5,308 nucleotides of DNA from Erysipelotrichaceae bacterium (GTDB lineage Bacteria; Bacillota_I; Bacilli_A; Erysipelotrichales; Erysipelotrichaceae): NCBI GenBank assembly GCA_003446295.1, contig DMBB01000010.1, forward strand, positions 1 to 5,308, written 5' to 3'. Position 1 is the stretch's first letter. The number at the start of each line of letters is the position of its first letter. Of the stretch, positions 1 to 5,308 are shown one piece after another. The translations under genes were made by a program, and so were the position numbers. The notes under the pieces were generated by a model. The model saw nothing but the letters and a program-made list of their open reading frames with translations, had not been told where the DNA came from and did not search any database.

Positions 1-1
1 T

Positions 2-412
2 CTGCAGAACTGCGATATCGTCATTCCCAGCATGCAGGAGGCATCCTGCTATGTCGGCAGCAATGACTCGCAGGAGATCTGTGCATTCTTCTCACAGTTC
101 CCGCTGAAGATCTTCGGGATCAAGCTGGGAGAGAAGGGCGTCATGGTCACGGATTTCAAAGAGACATGGTCCATGCCGACGCTTTACCGGAAACGTCCTG
201 TGGACACGACAGGTGCCGGGGATGCGTTCCTGGCAGGCTTTGTCAGTGCATGGCTGAAGGGTTATGACATTCCTTCTGCCGCTGCTGTAGGCAGTGCCCA
301 GTCTTATTCCGTCCTTTCTGCGATCGGTGCCAACTGTTCTGCAGGCACATGGGAAGACGCATTGAAACTGCTGGAAGAAAATCAGATCACATTGAAAAAA
401 CGTGAGGAGTGA
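2..412 (+). CDS. PfkB-family carbohydrate kinase, C-terminal part (5' end outside window)
   Basis: The open frame enters from the left edge and gives the last 136 residues of a ribokinase/PfkB-type kinase, whose family members usually have about 300-330. Fragment residues 68-74 read DTTGAGD, followed by AFLAGF. This is the second PfkB signature, with the anion hole and the catalytic base Asp74 (codon 221-223). Upstream, IKLGEKG (about residues 38-44) matches the conserved strand and turn before the nucleotide site. The usual NxxE motif appears as SMQE (residues 10-13), so Asn is replaced by Ser. These kinases phosphorylate a sugar hydroxyl with ATP in the cytoplasm. The substrate-binding N-terminus is missing, so specificity cannot be read. 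Beside a sulfoquinovosidase-like gene, candidates are 6-deoxy-6-sulfofructose (the YihV role) or fructose 6-phosphate. The family call is firm; the substrate is inference. Confidence 0.93.
   Translation: MQNCDIVIPSMQEASCYVGSNDSQEICAFFSQFPLKIFGIKLGEKGVMVTDFKETWSMPTLYRKRPVDTTGAGDAFLAGFVSAWLKGYDIPSAAAVGSAQSYSVLSAIGANCSAGTWEDALKLLEENQITLKKREE
404..409 (+). promoter_or_regulatory. Shine-Dalgarno site that sets the GH31 start
   Basis: GAGGAG lies inside the last codons of the kinase gene and ends 8 bases before the ATG at 418. A GTG at 409-411 is also in frame but overlaps this site and has no good site of its own. The ATG at 418 is therefore the better start. Confidence 0.7.
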
Positions 413-417
413 AGTGC

Positions 418-2388
418 ATGGAAGAACTGATCAGACATATGCTGAAAAACATGGAAATGACGATCGGTTACGGTACGAATCATTTCCGTATGAGCAGAGG
501 AAGCTTTCATTACAGAAAGCTTGTCCTCTGGAGAAGGGACCTTGTCCGTACCGGATATGAAAAGACCGAAAACGGCTTTGTCCTGACATTCCGTGATGAA
601 AAAGAACATTGCGATTATCACATGGATATCACTGTTCATGACGGCAGATACGATTGTGCAATGCGTGAGGATCCGGCAAAGATCAACCGCTGGTGGGTGC
701 GTCTGCCATGCGGGATCAATGAACATTTCTACGGCTGCGGGGAAACATATTCCAGGTTTAACCTGAAAGGGGAACGCGTCAGGATCTTTGTTGCGGAGCA
801 TCAGAATACAAGAAGGATCTCACGCAAGATCGTACATGACAAAGTGATCGGGCATGACCCGGAAAAGGATCTGCAGTTCTCTGCTTATGAGTCGTATTAT
901 GCACAGCCTACCTTTGTTTCCTCACGGAAATATTATCTACACGCGGATACAACGGGATATGCGGAGTTTGACTTCCGTCAGGACAGAAGACTGTCCCTGC
1001 GTCTGCAGGAACGTCCTGTATTCCATATGGAATCAGGAAAAACATTTCCGGAGGTTTCCGAAAAGCTCAGCAGGCTGCTCGGCTCCTACGGAAAGCTTCC
1101 CGAATGGCTGTATGACGGCGTGATCCTGGCGATCCAGGAAGGCTGTTCTGCGGTTGATGAACGGCTGAACAAAGCACTGGAGGCAGGCGTCAAAGTCAAC
1201 GGCGTATGGTCGCAGGACTGGTGCGGCTGCCGCAGAACAGGCTTCGGCTATCAGGTGATGTGGAACTGGGAAGCAGATCAGGAACTGTATCCGGACCTGA
1301 AAAACAAGATCCGTGAATGGAATGAAAAGGGCGTGCGTTTCCTTGGCTATATCAATCCGTTCATGGCAATTGAAAAACCTCTGTACAAATACGCCAGCGA
1401 GCACGGCTACTGCGTCAAGAATAAAAAGGGTGAGGACTACATGGTCACCATTACGACATTCCCTGCCGCAATGATCGACTTTACCAATCCCGAGGCATAT
1501 GCGTGGTATAAAGACCTGATCCGAAAGAACATGATCGGCATCGGCATGTCCGGCTGGATGGCTGACTTCGGTGAATACCTGCCGGTAGACTGCGTGCTGT
1601 ATGAGGGAGACCCCAAAGTACTGCACAATCAGTGGCCTGCCATCTGGGCAAGGATGAACCGTGAAGTCATTGAGGAATGCGGCGTCAGGGATGAGGTGTT
1701 CTTCTTCATGCGTGCCGGCAATACCGGAAGTGTCAGGGATGCCGCATGCATGTGGACAGGCGACCAGCATGTCGACTGGTCAAAGGATGACGGACTTCCT
1801 TCCGTCATACCGGCAAGCCTGTCGCTCGGCATGAGCGGTCAGACGATCGTTCATTCGGATGCCGGAGGCTATACCACGATCATGCACATGACAAGGTCCA
1901 AAGAGCTGCTGATGCGCTGGGAGGAGATGAATGCGTTCTCCCCGCTGTTCCGCCTTCACGAAGGCAACCAGCCTTCCAGAAATGTCCAGTTTGACAGCGA
2001 TGAGGAACTGCTGGAACATCTGGCACGCCAGTCCAGGATCCATGCCGCACTGAAGCCGTATCTGCTGAAGCTTGAAGCAGAAGCACAGCAGGGCATCCCG
2101 ATGATCCGTCCGCTGTTCTACCATTACGACAGCAACTATGATTACGACAAGGCATATATGCTTGGCAGAGACCTGCTGGTCGCACCGGTCCGCAAGCAGG
2201 GCAGAACAGACAGACATGTGGTCTTCCCGAATGATGTCTGGGTGGATATTGCGACAGGCAAGGAATACAAAAAGGGAACGTATCTGGTAGAAGCACCGAT
2301 GGGAAGGATCCCTGTCTTCTACCGCAAACAGCATTCCCAGCTTGATGAAGAAACGATCAGACTGCTTCAGCAGGAGATCCGTTCATAA
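418..2388 (+). CDS. yihQ: GH31 alpha-glycosidase, probable sulfoquinovosidase (YihQ-like)
   Basis: The 656-residue protein (E. coli YihQ has about 678) has an N-terminal beta-sandwich (about 1-215), a (beta/alpha)8 catalytic domain (about 216-560) and C-terminal beta domains. GWMADFGEYLP holds the nucleophile Asp383, and WTGDQHVDWS holds the acid/base Asp449. Compared with YihQ residues as I remember them, Gln240 (YihQ 262), Gln266 (288), Trp282 (304) and Tyr485 (508) are kept, but the Arg301 position is Gln279. The family retains configuration, and SQases release sulfoquinovose from sulfoquinovosyl glycerol or sulfolipid. No signal peptide is seen, so it should act in the cytoplasm on imported glycoside. 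The start was taken at ATG 418 because GAGGAG sits 8 bases upstream; a GTG start at 409 would add three residues. It lies 5 bases after the kinase and 17 before the reductase. GH31 is certain. Sulfoquinovosidase is strongly suggested by the close YihQ likeness; another alpha-glucosidase activity is the alternative. Confidence 0.9.
   Translation: MEELIRHMLKNMEMTIGYGTNHFRMSRGSFHYRKLVLWRRDLVRTGYEKTENGFVLTFRDEKEHCDYHMDITVHDGRYDCAMREDPAKINRWWVRLPCGINEHFYGCGETYSRFNLKGERVRIFVAEHQNTRRISRKIVHDKVIGHDPEKDLQFSAYESYYAQPTFVSSRKYYLHADTTGYAEFDFRQDRRLSLRLQERPVFHMESGKTFPEVSEKLSRLLGSYGKLPEWLYDGVILAIQEGCSAVDERLNKALEAGVKVNGVWSQDWCGCRRTGFGYQVMWNWEADQELYPDLKNKIREWNEKGVRFLGYINPFMAIEKPLYKYASEHGYCVKNKKGEDYMVTITTFPAAMIDFTNPEAYAWYKDLIRKNMIGIGMSGWMADFGEYLPVDCVLYEGDPKVLHNQWPAIWARMNREVIEECGVRDEVFFFMRAGNTGSVRDAACMWTGDQHVDWSKDDGLPSVIPASLSLGMSGQTIVHSDAGGYTTIMHMTRSKELLMRWEEMNAFSPLFRLHEGNQPSRNVQFDSDEELLEHLARQSRIHAALKPYLLKLEAEAQQGIPMIRPLFYHYDSNYDYDKAYMLGRDLLVAPVRKQGRTDRHVVFPNDVWVDIATGKEYKKGTYLVEAPMGRIPVFYRKQHSQLDEETIRLLQQEIRS
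495..530 (+). repeat. Imperfect inverted repeat (possible mRNA hairpin) inside the GH31 gene
   Basis: The left arm at 495-508 (CAGAGGAAGCTTTC) pairs with the right arm at 515-530 around a six-base loop (ATTACA). All 14 left-arm bases find a partner, and the only defect is a two-base bulge (TG, 522-523) in the right arm. The structure starts 77 bases downstream of the GH31 start codon, within coding sequence. There is no U-tract, so it is not an intrinsic terminator. The pairing is read directly from the sequence; any function in mRNA stability or translation is speculation. Confidence 0.5.
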
Positions 2389-2394
2389 CAGAAA

Positions 2395-2400
2395 AGAGGA
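2395..2400 (+). promoter_or_regulatory. Shine-Dalgarno site for the reductase gene
   Basis: AGAGGA lies in the 17-base gap after the GH31 stop codon and ends 5 bases before the ATG at 2406. It fixes that ATG as the start and leaves no room for a separate promoter, which supports co-transcription. Confidence 0.65.
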
Positions 2401-2405
2401 AGATC

Positions 2406-3272
2406 ATGAAAATCGGTTTTATCGGATTAGGCATCATGGGTTCGGCAATGTGTGAAAACATTATCCGCAAACATGATGACCAGGTATTTGTATTTGACCA
2501 TGTCAAAGAAAAAACGGAGGCGCTTGCCAATGCCGGAGGCATTGCCTGCACTTCCTGCAGGGAAACAGCAGAGCACGCAGATCTGATCATTACGATGGTT
2601 CCAAAGAGCGAGCACGTGTTTGCAGTCAAGGAAGAGATCCTGCCGGTACTGGACGGGTCAAAGACCTGGATCGACATGAGCACGATCGATCCCGCTGTAT
2701 CCGTCGGTATCGCGGAAGAGGTTTCCCGTACAGGTGCAGCCTTCCTGGACGCACCTGTCGTCAAGTCGCGTCCTGCTGCTGAAGCAGGGAAGCTCGGCAT
2801 CTATGTCGGAGGCAAACAGGAAGACTATGAGAAGGTGCTTCCGGTACTGTCCTATATGGGAGAGAACATCATCCGCATGGGAGACAACGGCAAGGGACTG
2901 GTCATGAAGATCTGTCATAACGCACTGGTCTCCCAGATCCAGAACGGCGTCAATGAAACATCAGTTCTGGCTGAGAAGAACGGAATCGATATTCTCACCT
3001 TTGCCAAAGCAATCAGCTATGGCGGCGGACAGAACTTCTACCTGGATTCCAAAAAGAATGTTATCGCTGCCCAGGACTACACAACAGCGTTCTCCATTGC
3101 CAACATGCATAAGGATGTCCATATCTGCCTGGATCTGGCAAAGCAGTCCGGAACGGCAATGCCCGGTGAAGAGAACGCCGCAAAGGTCTATGATGAAGCG
3201 ATGGAACAGGGACTTGGAAATGAAGACTTCTGTGCAACTGTGAAAGTCGTCAAAGGGAGAACGGTATGCTGA
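2406..3272 (+). CDS. Beta-hydroxyacid dehydrogenase family reductase, probable 3-sulfolactaldehyde reductase
   Basis: The 288-residue length is typical of the 3-hydroxyisobutyrate dehydrogenase/YihU family. The N-terminus has the dinucleotide motif GFIGLGIMG (residues 4-12). Asp31 at the end of the second strand suggests NADH over NADPH. The catalytic Lys168 and its partner Asn172 lie in KICHN, at the start of the helical C-terminal domain, and HKD occurs further on. The substrate loop, usually PVSGG in this family and PVGRTS in YihU, reads PVVKSRP (residues 117-123) and puts Lys120 and Arg122 where the substrate's acid group binds. These enzymes reduce small aldehyde acids in the cytoplasm. 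Next to a sulfoquinovosidase-like gene the likely job is SLA to DHPS, which reoxidises NADH in anaerobic growth. Family and cofactor fold are clear. The substrate is inferred; tartronate, succinate or methylmalonate semialdehyde remain possible. The stop overlaps the next gene by 7 bases. Confidence 0.88.
   Translation: MKIGFIGLGIMGSAMCENIIRKHDDQVFVFDHVKEKTEALANAGGIACTSCRETAEHADLIITMVPKSEHVFAVKEEILPVLDGSKTWIDMSTIDPAVSVGIAEEVSRTGAAFLDAPVVKSRPAAEAGKLGIYVGGKQEDYEKVLPVLSYMGENIIRMGDNGKGLVMKICHNALVSQIQNGVNETSVLAEKNGIDILTFAKAISYGGGQNFYLDSKKNVIAAQDYTTAFSIANMHKDVHICLDLAKQSGTAMPGEENAAKVYDEAMEQGLGNEDFCATVKVVKGRTVC
3254..3260 (+). promoter_or_regulatory. Shine-Dalgarno site for the DUF4867 gene, inside the reductase gene
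   Basis: AGGGAGA ends 5 bases before the ATG at 3266, within the last codons of the reductase. With the ATGCTGA overlap it suggests coupled translation of the two genes and supports this start. Confidence 0.65.
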
Positions 3273-3946
3273 AACGGCTGAATGAAGTCAATGATGTCGA
3301 AGTGCTCAGTGTCTTCGATCCTGCATTTGCGTCATACGGCAGAGTCGTCAGCGGATATGACATGAATGAGGCCTATGAATGGATGAAGCAGAATACACCC
3401 GTTCCGGAACAAGGCAACATCTATGTTGCTTCTGATCCGGCTCTGGAAGGCCTGGAAGTGTTCAGAAAGCTGCAGAGCGTCTGTTATGGCGGCAGAGAGA
3501 TCGAAGCAGGTTACTGCAACGGACGCAATACGACATACAACGGCTTTGAATACCATAAAGGCAGTGAGCTGAACGGAGCTGTGACGGATTTCATGCTGGT
3601 GCTGGCACATGTCTGGCAGATCCGGAACAACACCATCCACGTGGATGACGCGCAGGTATTCTATGTGCCTGCGGGAACACTGATCGAGCTGTATGAAACA
3701 ACGCTGCACCTGTCCCCGTGCCGTACAAATGATGCAGGCTTTATGGACATCGTTGTCCTGCCAAGGGGCACCAATACGCCGCTGAGCGATGAAGAAAAAC
3801 AGATGCGTGATGCATGTGAAGATCCGGAAGCACGTCTTCTGCTGCAGAAAAACAAATGGGTGCTGTCCCATCCGGAAAGAAAGCCTCTGATGGACCAGGG
3901 AGCACATCCCGGTCTGCTCGGAGAAAACAAGGAACTGAAATATTGA
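3266..3946 (+). CDS. DUF4867-family protein, function unknown, possible cupin-like fold
   Basis: The 226-residue soluble protein has no signal peptide or membrane segment. I recognise it as DUF4867-like, a family found mainly in Firmicutes sugar operons; no reaction can be read from the sequence. The middle (about 70-170) looks beta-rich. EYHKGSE (residues 95-101) and ELYETTLHLSPC (141-152) offer His97, Glu101, Glu141, Glu144 and His148 as possible metal ligands, spaced as in cupin-type isomerases and lyases. That pattern is suggestive only. It starts inside the reductase stop region and is followed after 11 bases by the isomerase-like gene, so it is locked into the operon. A role in handling sulfoquinovose or sulfofructose (isomerase, mutarotase or helper of the next gene) is inference. 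The family call rests on memory of sequence style, not a search. Confidence 0.75.
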   Translation: MLKRLNEVNDVEVLSVFDPAFASYGRVVSGYDMNEAYEWMKQNTPVPEQGNIYVASDPALEGLEVFRKLQSVCYGGREIEAGYCNGRNTTYNGFEYHKGSELNGAVTDFMLVLAHVWQIRNNTIHVDDAQVFYVPAGTLIELYETTLHLSPCRTNDAGFMDIVVLPRGTNTPLSDEEKQMRDACEDPEARLLLQKNKWVLSHPERKPLMDQGAHPGLLGENKELKY

Positions 3947-3954
3947 GGGAGGGA
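3945..3954 (+). promoter_or_regulatory. Shine-Dalgarno site that sets the isomerase-like gene start
   Basis: GAGGGAGGGA overlaps the DUF4867 stop codon and sits just before the ATG at 3958. The same frame stays open upstream to an ATG at 3856, but those 34 residues are low-complexity, shadow the DUF4867 gene and do not look like the family. ATG 3958 is therefore the start. Confidence 0.75.
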
Positions 3955-3957
3955 ACC

Positions 3958-5304
3958 ATGCATAAAACATTTCAGGCAGTTTATGTACCGATGGGAGTAG
4001 GTACATTCCATATGCCGACTGCCGAGGAGCAGTTTCAGGCTTCCATAGCAATGCTGAGGGAGTACTGCCAGGACATCATCGTTCCGGAGGAAAAGATCCT
4101 GAGCACGGATCAGCTGAGCGCATATCTCAATACGCTGGAACCGGATCTGATCATTCTGCAGAATATGACATTTGCCAACGGGGCGTATGCTTCGGAAGTC
4201 ATGCACCGCTTCCGCAGTGTTCCGCTGCTGTTATGGACATTACGGGAGCCTGTGATCGACGGAGGAAGGCTGCGTCTCAACGCCCTGACCGGTGCGTTCT
4301 CCGCTGCCAATACGATCCGCCAGTTCAAGCAGGAACCGTTTGAATATGTATACGGCGGTCCCGAAGAACCGCAGGTCCGTGAGACCGCGAAGAAGATGAT
4401 CAATGCGGCACGTGTACGCTTCGCCATGCAGTCTTTGAAGGTATGCGCGATCGGACATACGCCTCAGGGCTTCGGCTTCGGACGTGCCCTGGACAATGAC
4501 ATGCTGGAAGTGTTCGGCGTCCGTCAGGATGCCATTGAGGCAAGAGAACTGATCGATCTGGCAAAGTCCTATACAGATGAAGAATGCAGGGAATACCTGC
4601 AGGACGCGCTGAACAGGACGGTCGGACTGATGGATACGCCGGAAAAGAACAGACTGGACTTTGCCAGGATCTACAAAGCATATGATGTGTTTGTAAAGAA
4701 GAACGGGATCGGAGCTGTTGCGTCCAGATGCTGGCCGGATTTCTTCACCTCATTCGGAACGCCTGTCTGCTCGGTACTGGCCATGCTGAATGATCTGGGC
4801 GTAGCAGCTGCCTGTGAGGCGGATATGTACGGGGCACTGTCGATGTGGATGGGCATGCAGTTAAGCGGCAGAGCCGTCTTCTTCGGAGATCCGGTATCCC
4901 TGAATGAAGCAGAGAATACGCTGACATTCTGGCACTGCGGTACTGCGGCATGCTCGCTTGCAAGAAAAGATACAGGTGCCTGCATCGGTGAGCACTGCAA
5001 CAGGCATATCGGACCGACCATGGAATTCGGCTGCGAAAAGAGTGAACATGCCACGGTATTCAGGATCGGCAGAAATCCTGACGGCACATTCCGCTTCTTC
5101 ATCGCTTCCGGCAAGGCACTCGACAGACCGAAGCAGTTCTTCGGGACTTCCACAGTTCTGGAGATGAACGGATCTGCGGAGTCAATGGTCTATGAAGCGG
5201 TCAAAGAGGGCTGGGAACCGCACTATGCCGTCATCTATGAAGATGTCGCAGATGAGCTGGAAATGCTTGCCCACATGTTCAAGGCTGACGTCAGACGTTT
5301 CTGA
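3958..5304 (+). CDS. L-fucose/L-arabinose isomerase-like protein, candidate sulfoquinovose isomerase
   Basis: The 448-residue cytoplasmic protein is shorter than classical FucI (about 590) and close to the short FucI/AraA-like proteins. The N-terminal half is alpha/beta, with LEPDLIILQN and VPLLLWTLREP typical of the family's Rossmann-like domains. The C-terminal half holds RCWPDF (from residue 257), the acidic motif CEADMYGAL with Glu287 and Asp289, and FWHCGTA with His326. Glu287, Asp289 and His326 are plausible metal or catalytic residues, by analogy with the Mn-dependent aldose-ketose isomerases. The sulfoquinovosidase-reductase context suggests conversion of SQ to SF, the step done by the unrelated YihS in E. 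coli, which is absent here. Use on a non-sulfonated sugar is possible. The superfamily call is good; the substrate is inferred. The gene ends 4 bases before the window edge, so whether the operon continues cannot be seen. Confidence 0.82.
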   Translation: MHKTFQAVYVPMGVGTFHMPTAEEQFQASIAMLREYCQDIIVPEEKILSTDQLSAYLNTLEPDLIILQNMTFANGAYASEVMHRFRSVPLLLWTLREPVIDGGRLRLNALTGAFSAANTIRQFKQEPFEYVYGGPEEPQVRETAKKMINAARVRFAMQSLKVCAIGHTPQGFGFGRALDNDMLEVFGVRQDAIEARELIDLAKSYTDEECREYLQDALNRTVGLMDTPEKNRLDFARIYKAYDVFVKKNGIGAVASRCWPDFFTSFGTPVCSVLAMLNDLGVAAACEADMYGALSMWMGMQLSGRAVFFGDPVSLNEAENTLTFWHCGTAACSLARKDTGACIGEHCNRHIGPTMEFGCEKSEHATVFRIGRNPDGTFRFFIASGKALDRPKQFFGTSTVLEMNGSAESMVYEAVKEGWEPHYAVIYEDVADELEMLAHMFKADVRRF

Positions 5305-5308
5305 TCAG

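Noticed and set aside
1124..1139. Six-base inverted repeat with a CGAT loop in the GH31 gene
   Set aside because: Too short to stand out, and it lies in a conserved protein stretch (ILAIQE) that explains the bases.
1033..1770. Long open frame on the - strand across the GH31 gene (245 codons)
   Set aside because: It lies opposite a gene with clear catalytic motifs, and its translation matches no family I recognise. Long antisense frames are common at this GC content and codon bias.
2389..2405. Possible promoter or terminator in the widest gap between genes
   Set aside because: The 17 bases hold only a Shine-Dalgarno site; no -10/-35 pair or stem with U-tract fits.
2528..2544. Perfect 7-base inverted repeat with a GGA loop in the reductase gene
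   Set aside because: Short, inside coding sequence for an alanine/glycine stretch, no U-tract; expected by chance.
3856..3957. A 34-residue N-terminal extension of the isomerase-like frame
   Set aside because: It lies wholly over the end of the DUF4867 gene, is low-complexity and unlike the family. A strong Shine-Dalgarno site precedes the ATG at 3958.
3332..4051. Long - strand open frame across the DUF4867 gene and the next gene start (239 codons)
   Set aside because: Antisense shadow of two well-supported genes, with no recognisable motifs or ribosome binding context.

Overview
The window carries five tightly packed genes, all on the + strand, with no gap longer than 17 bases. They are the end of a PfkB-family sugar kinase, a family-31 glycoside hydrolase (GH31), a 3-hydroxyisobutyrate-dehydrogenase-like reductase, a DUF4867-type protein and an L-fucose/arabinose-isomerase-like protein. 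Spacing, short overlaps and a good Shine-Dalgarno site before each complete gene point to one operon. No promoter, terminator, RNA gene, mobile element or CRISPR array is visible. The operon's start and probably its end lie outside the window.

The anchor is the GH31 enzyme. Its catalytic half aligns almost without gaps to my memory of the E. coli sulfoquinovosidase YihQ. It keeps both catalytic aspartates and most residues that contact the sulfonated sugar, although the position equivalent to YihQ Arg301 is Gln. With a reductase of the same superfamily as YihU (3-sulfolactaldehyde reductase), a sugar kinase and an aldose/ketose isomerase fold next door, the best reading is a sulfoquinovose (6-deoxy-6-sulfoglucose) catabolic operon. 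In this model the GH31 enzyme frees sulfoquinovose (SQ) from imported sulfoquinovosyl glycerol, the isomerase-like protein (possibly helped by the DUF4867 protein) makes 6-deoxy-6-sulfofructose (SF), an enzyme outside the window cleaves it, and the reductase converts 3-sulfolactaldehyde (SLA) to 2,3-dihydroxypropanesulfonate (DHPS). The C-C cleaving enzyme, transporter and regulator are not in the window, so the sequence does not decide between the kinase/aldolase (sulfo-EMP), transaldolase (sulfo-TAL) and transketolase (sulfo-TK) routes. The lack of a YihS-like isomerase and the presence of the DUF4867 and fucose-isomerase-like genes favour a Firmicutes-type variant over the E. coli one.

The strong purine-rich ribosome binding sites, the protein families and the fermentative logic of an SLA reductase suggest an anaerobic, possibly gut-dwelling Firmicute of middling GC content. 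The genus cannot be read from this window.

Layout: 2-412 kinase C-terminus; 418-2388 GH31; 2406-3272 reductase; 3266-3946 DUF4867 protein (7-base overlap with the reductase); 3958-5304 isomerase-like protein. A long imperfect inverted repeat lies inside the GH31 gene at 495-530.
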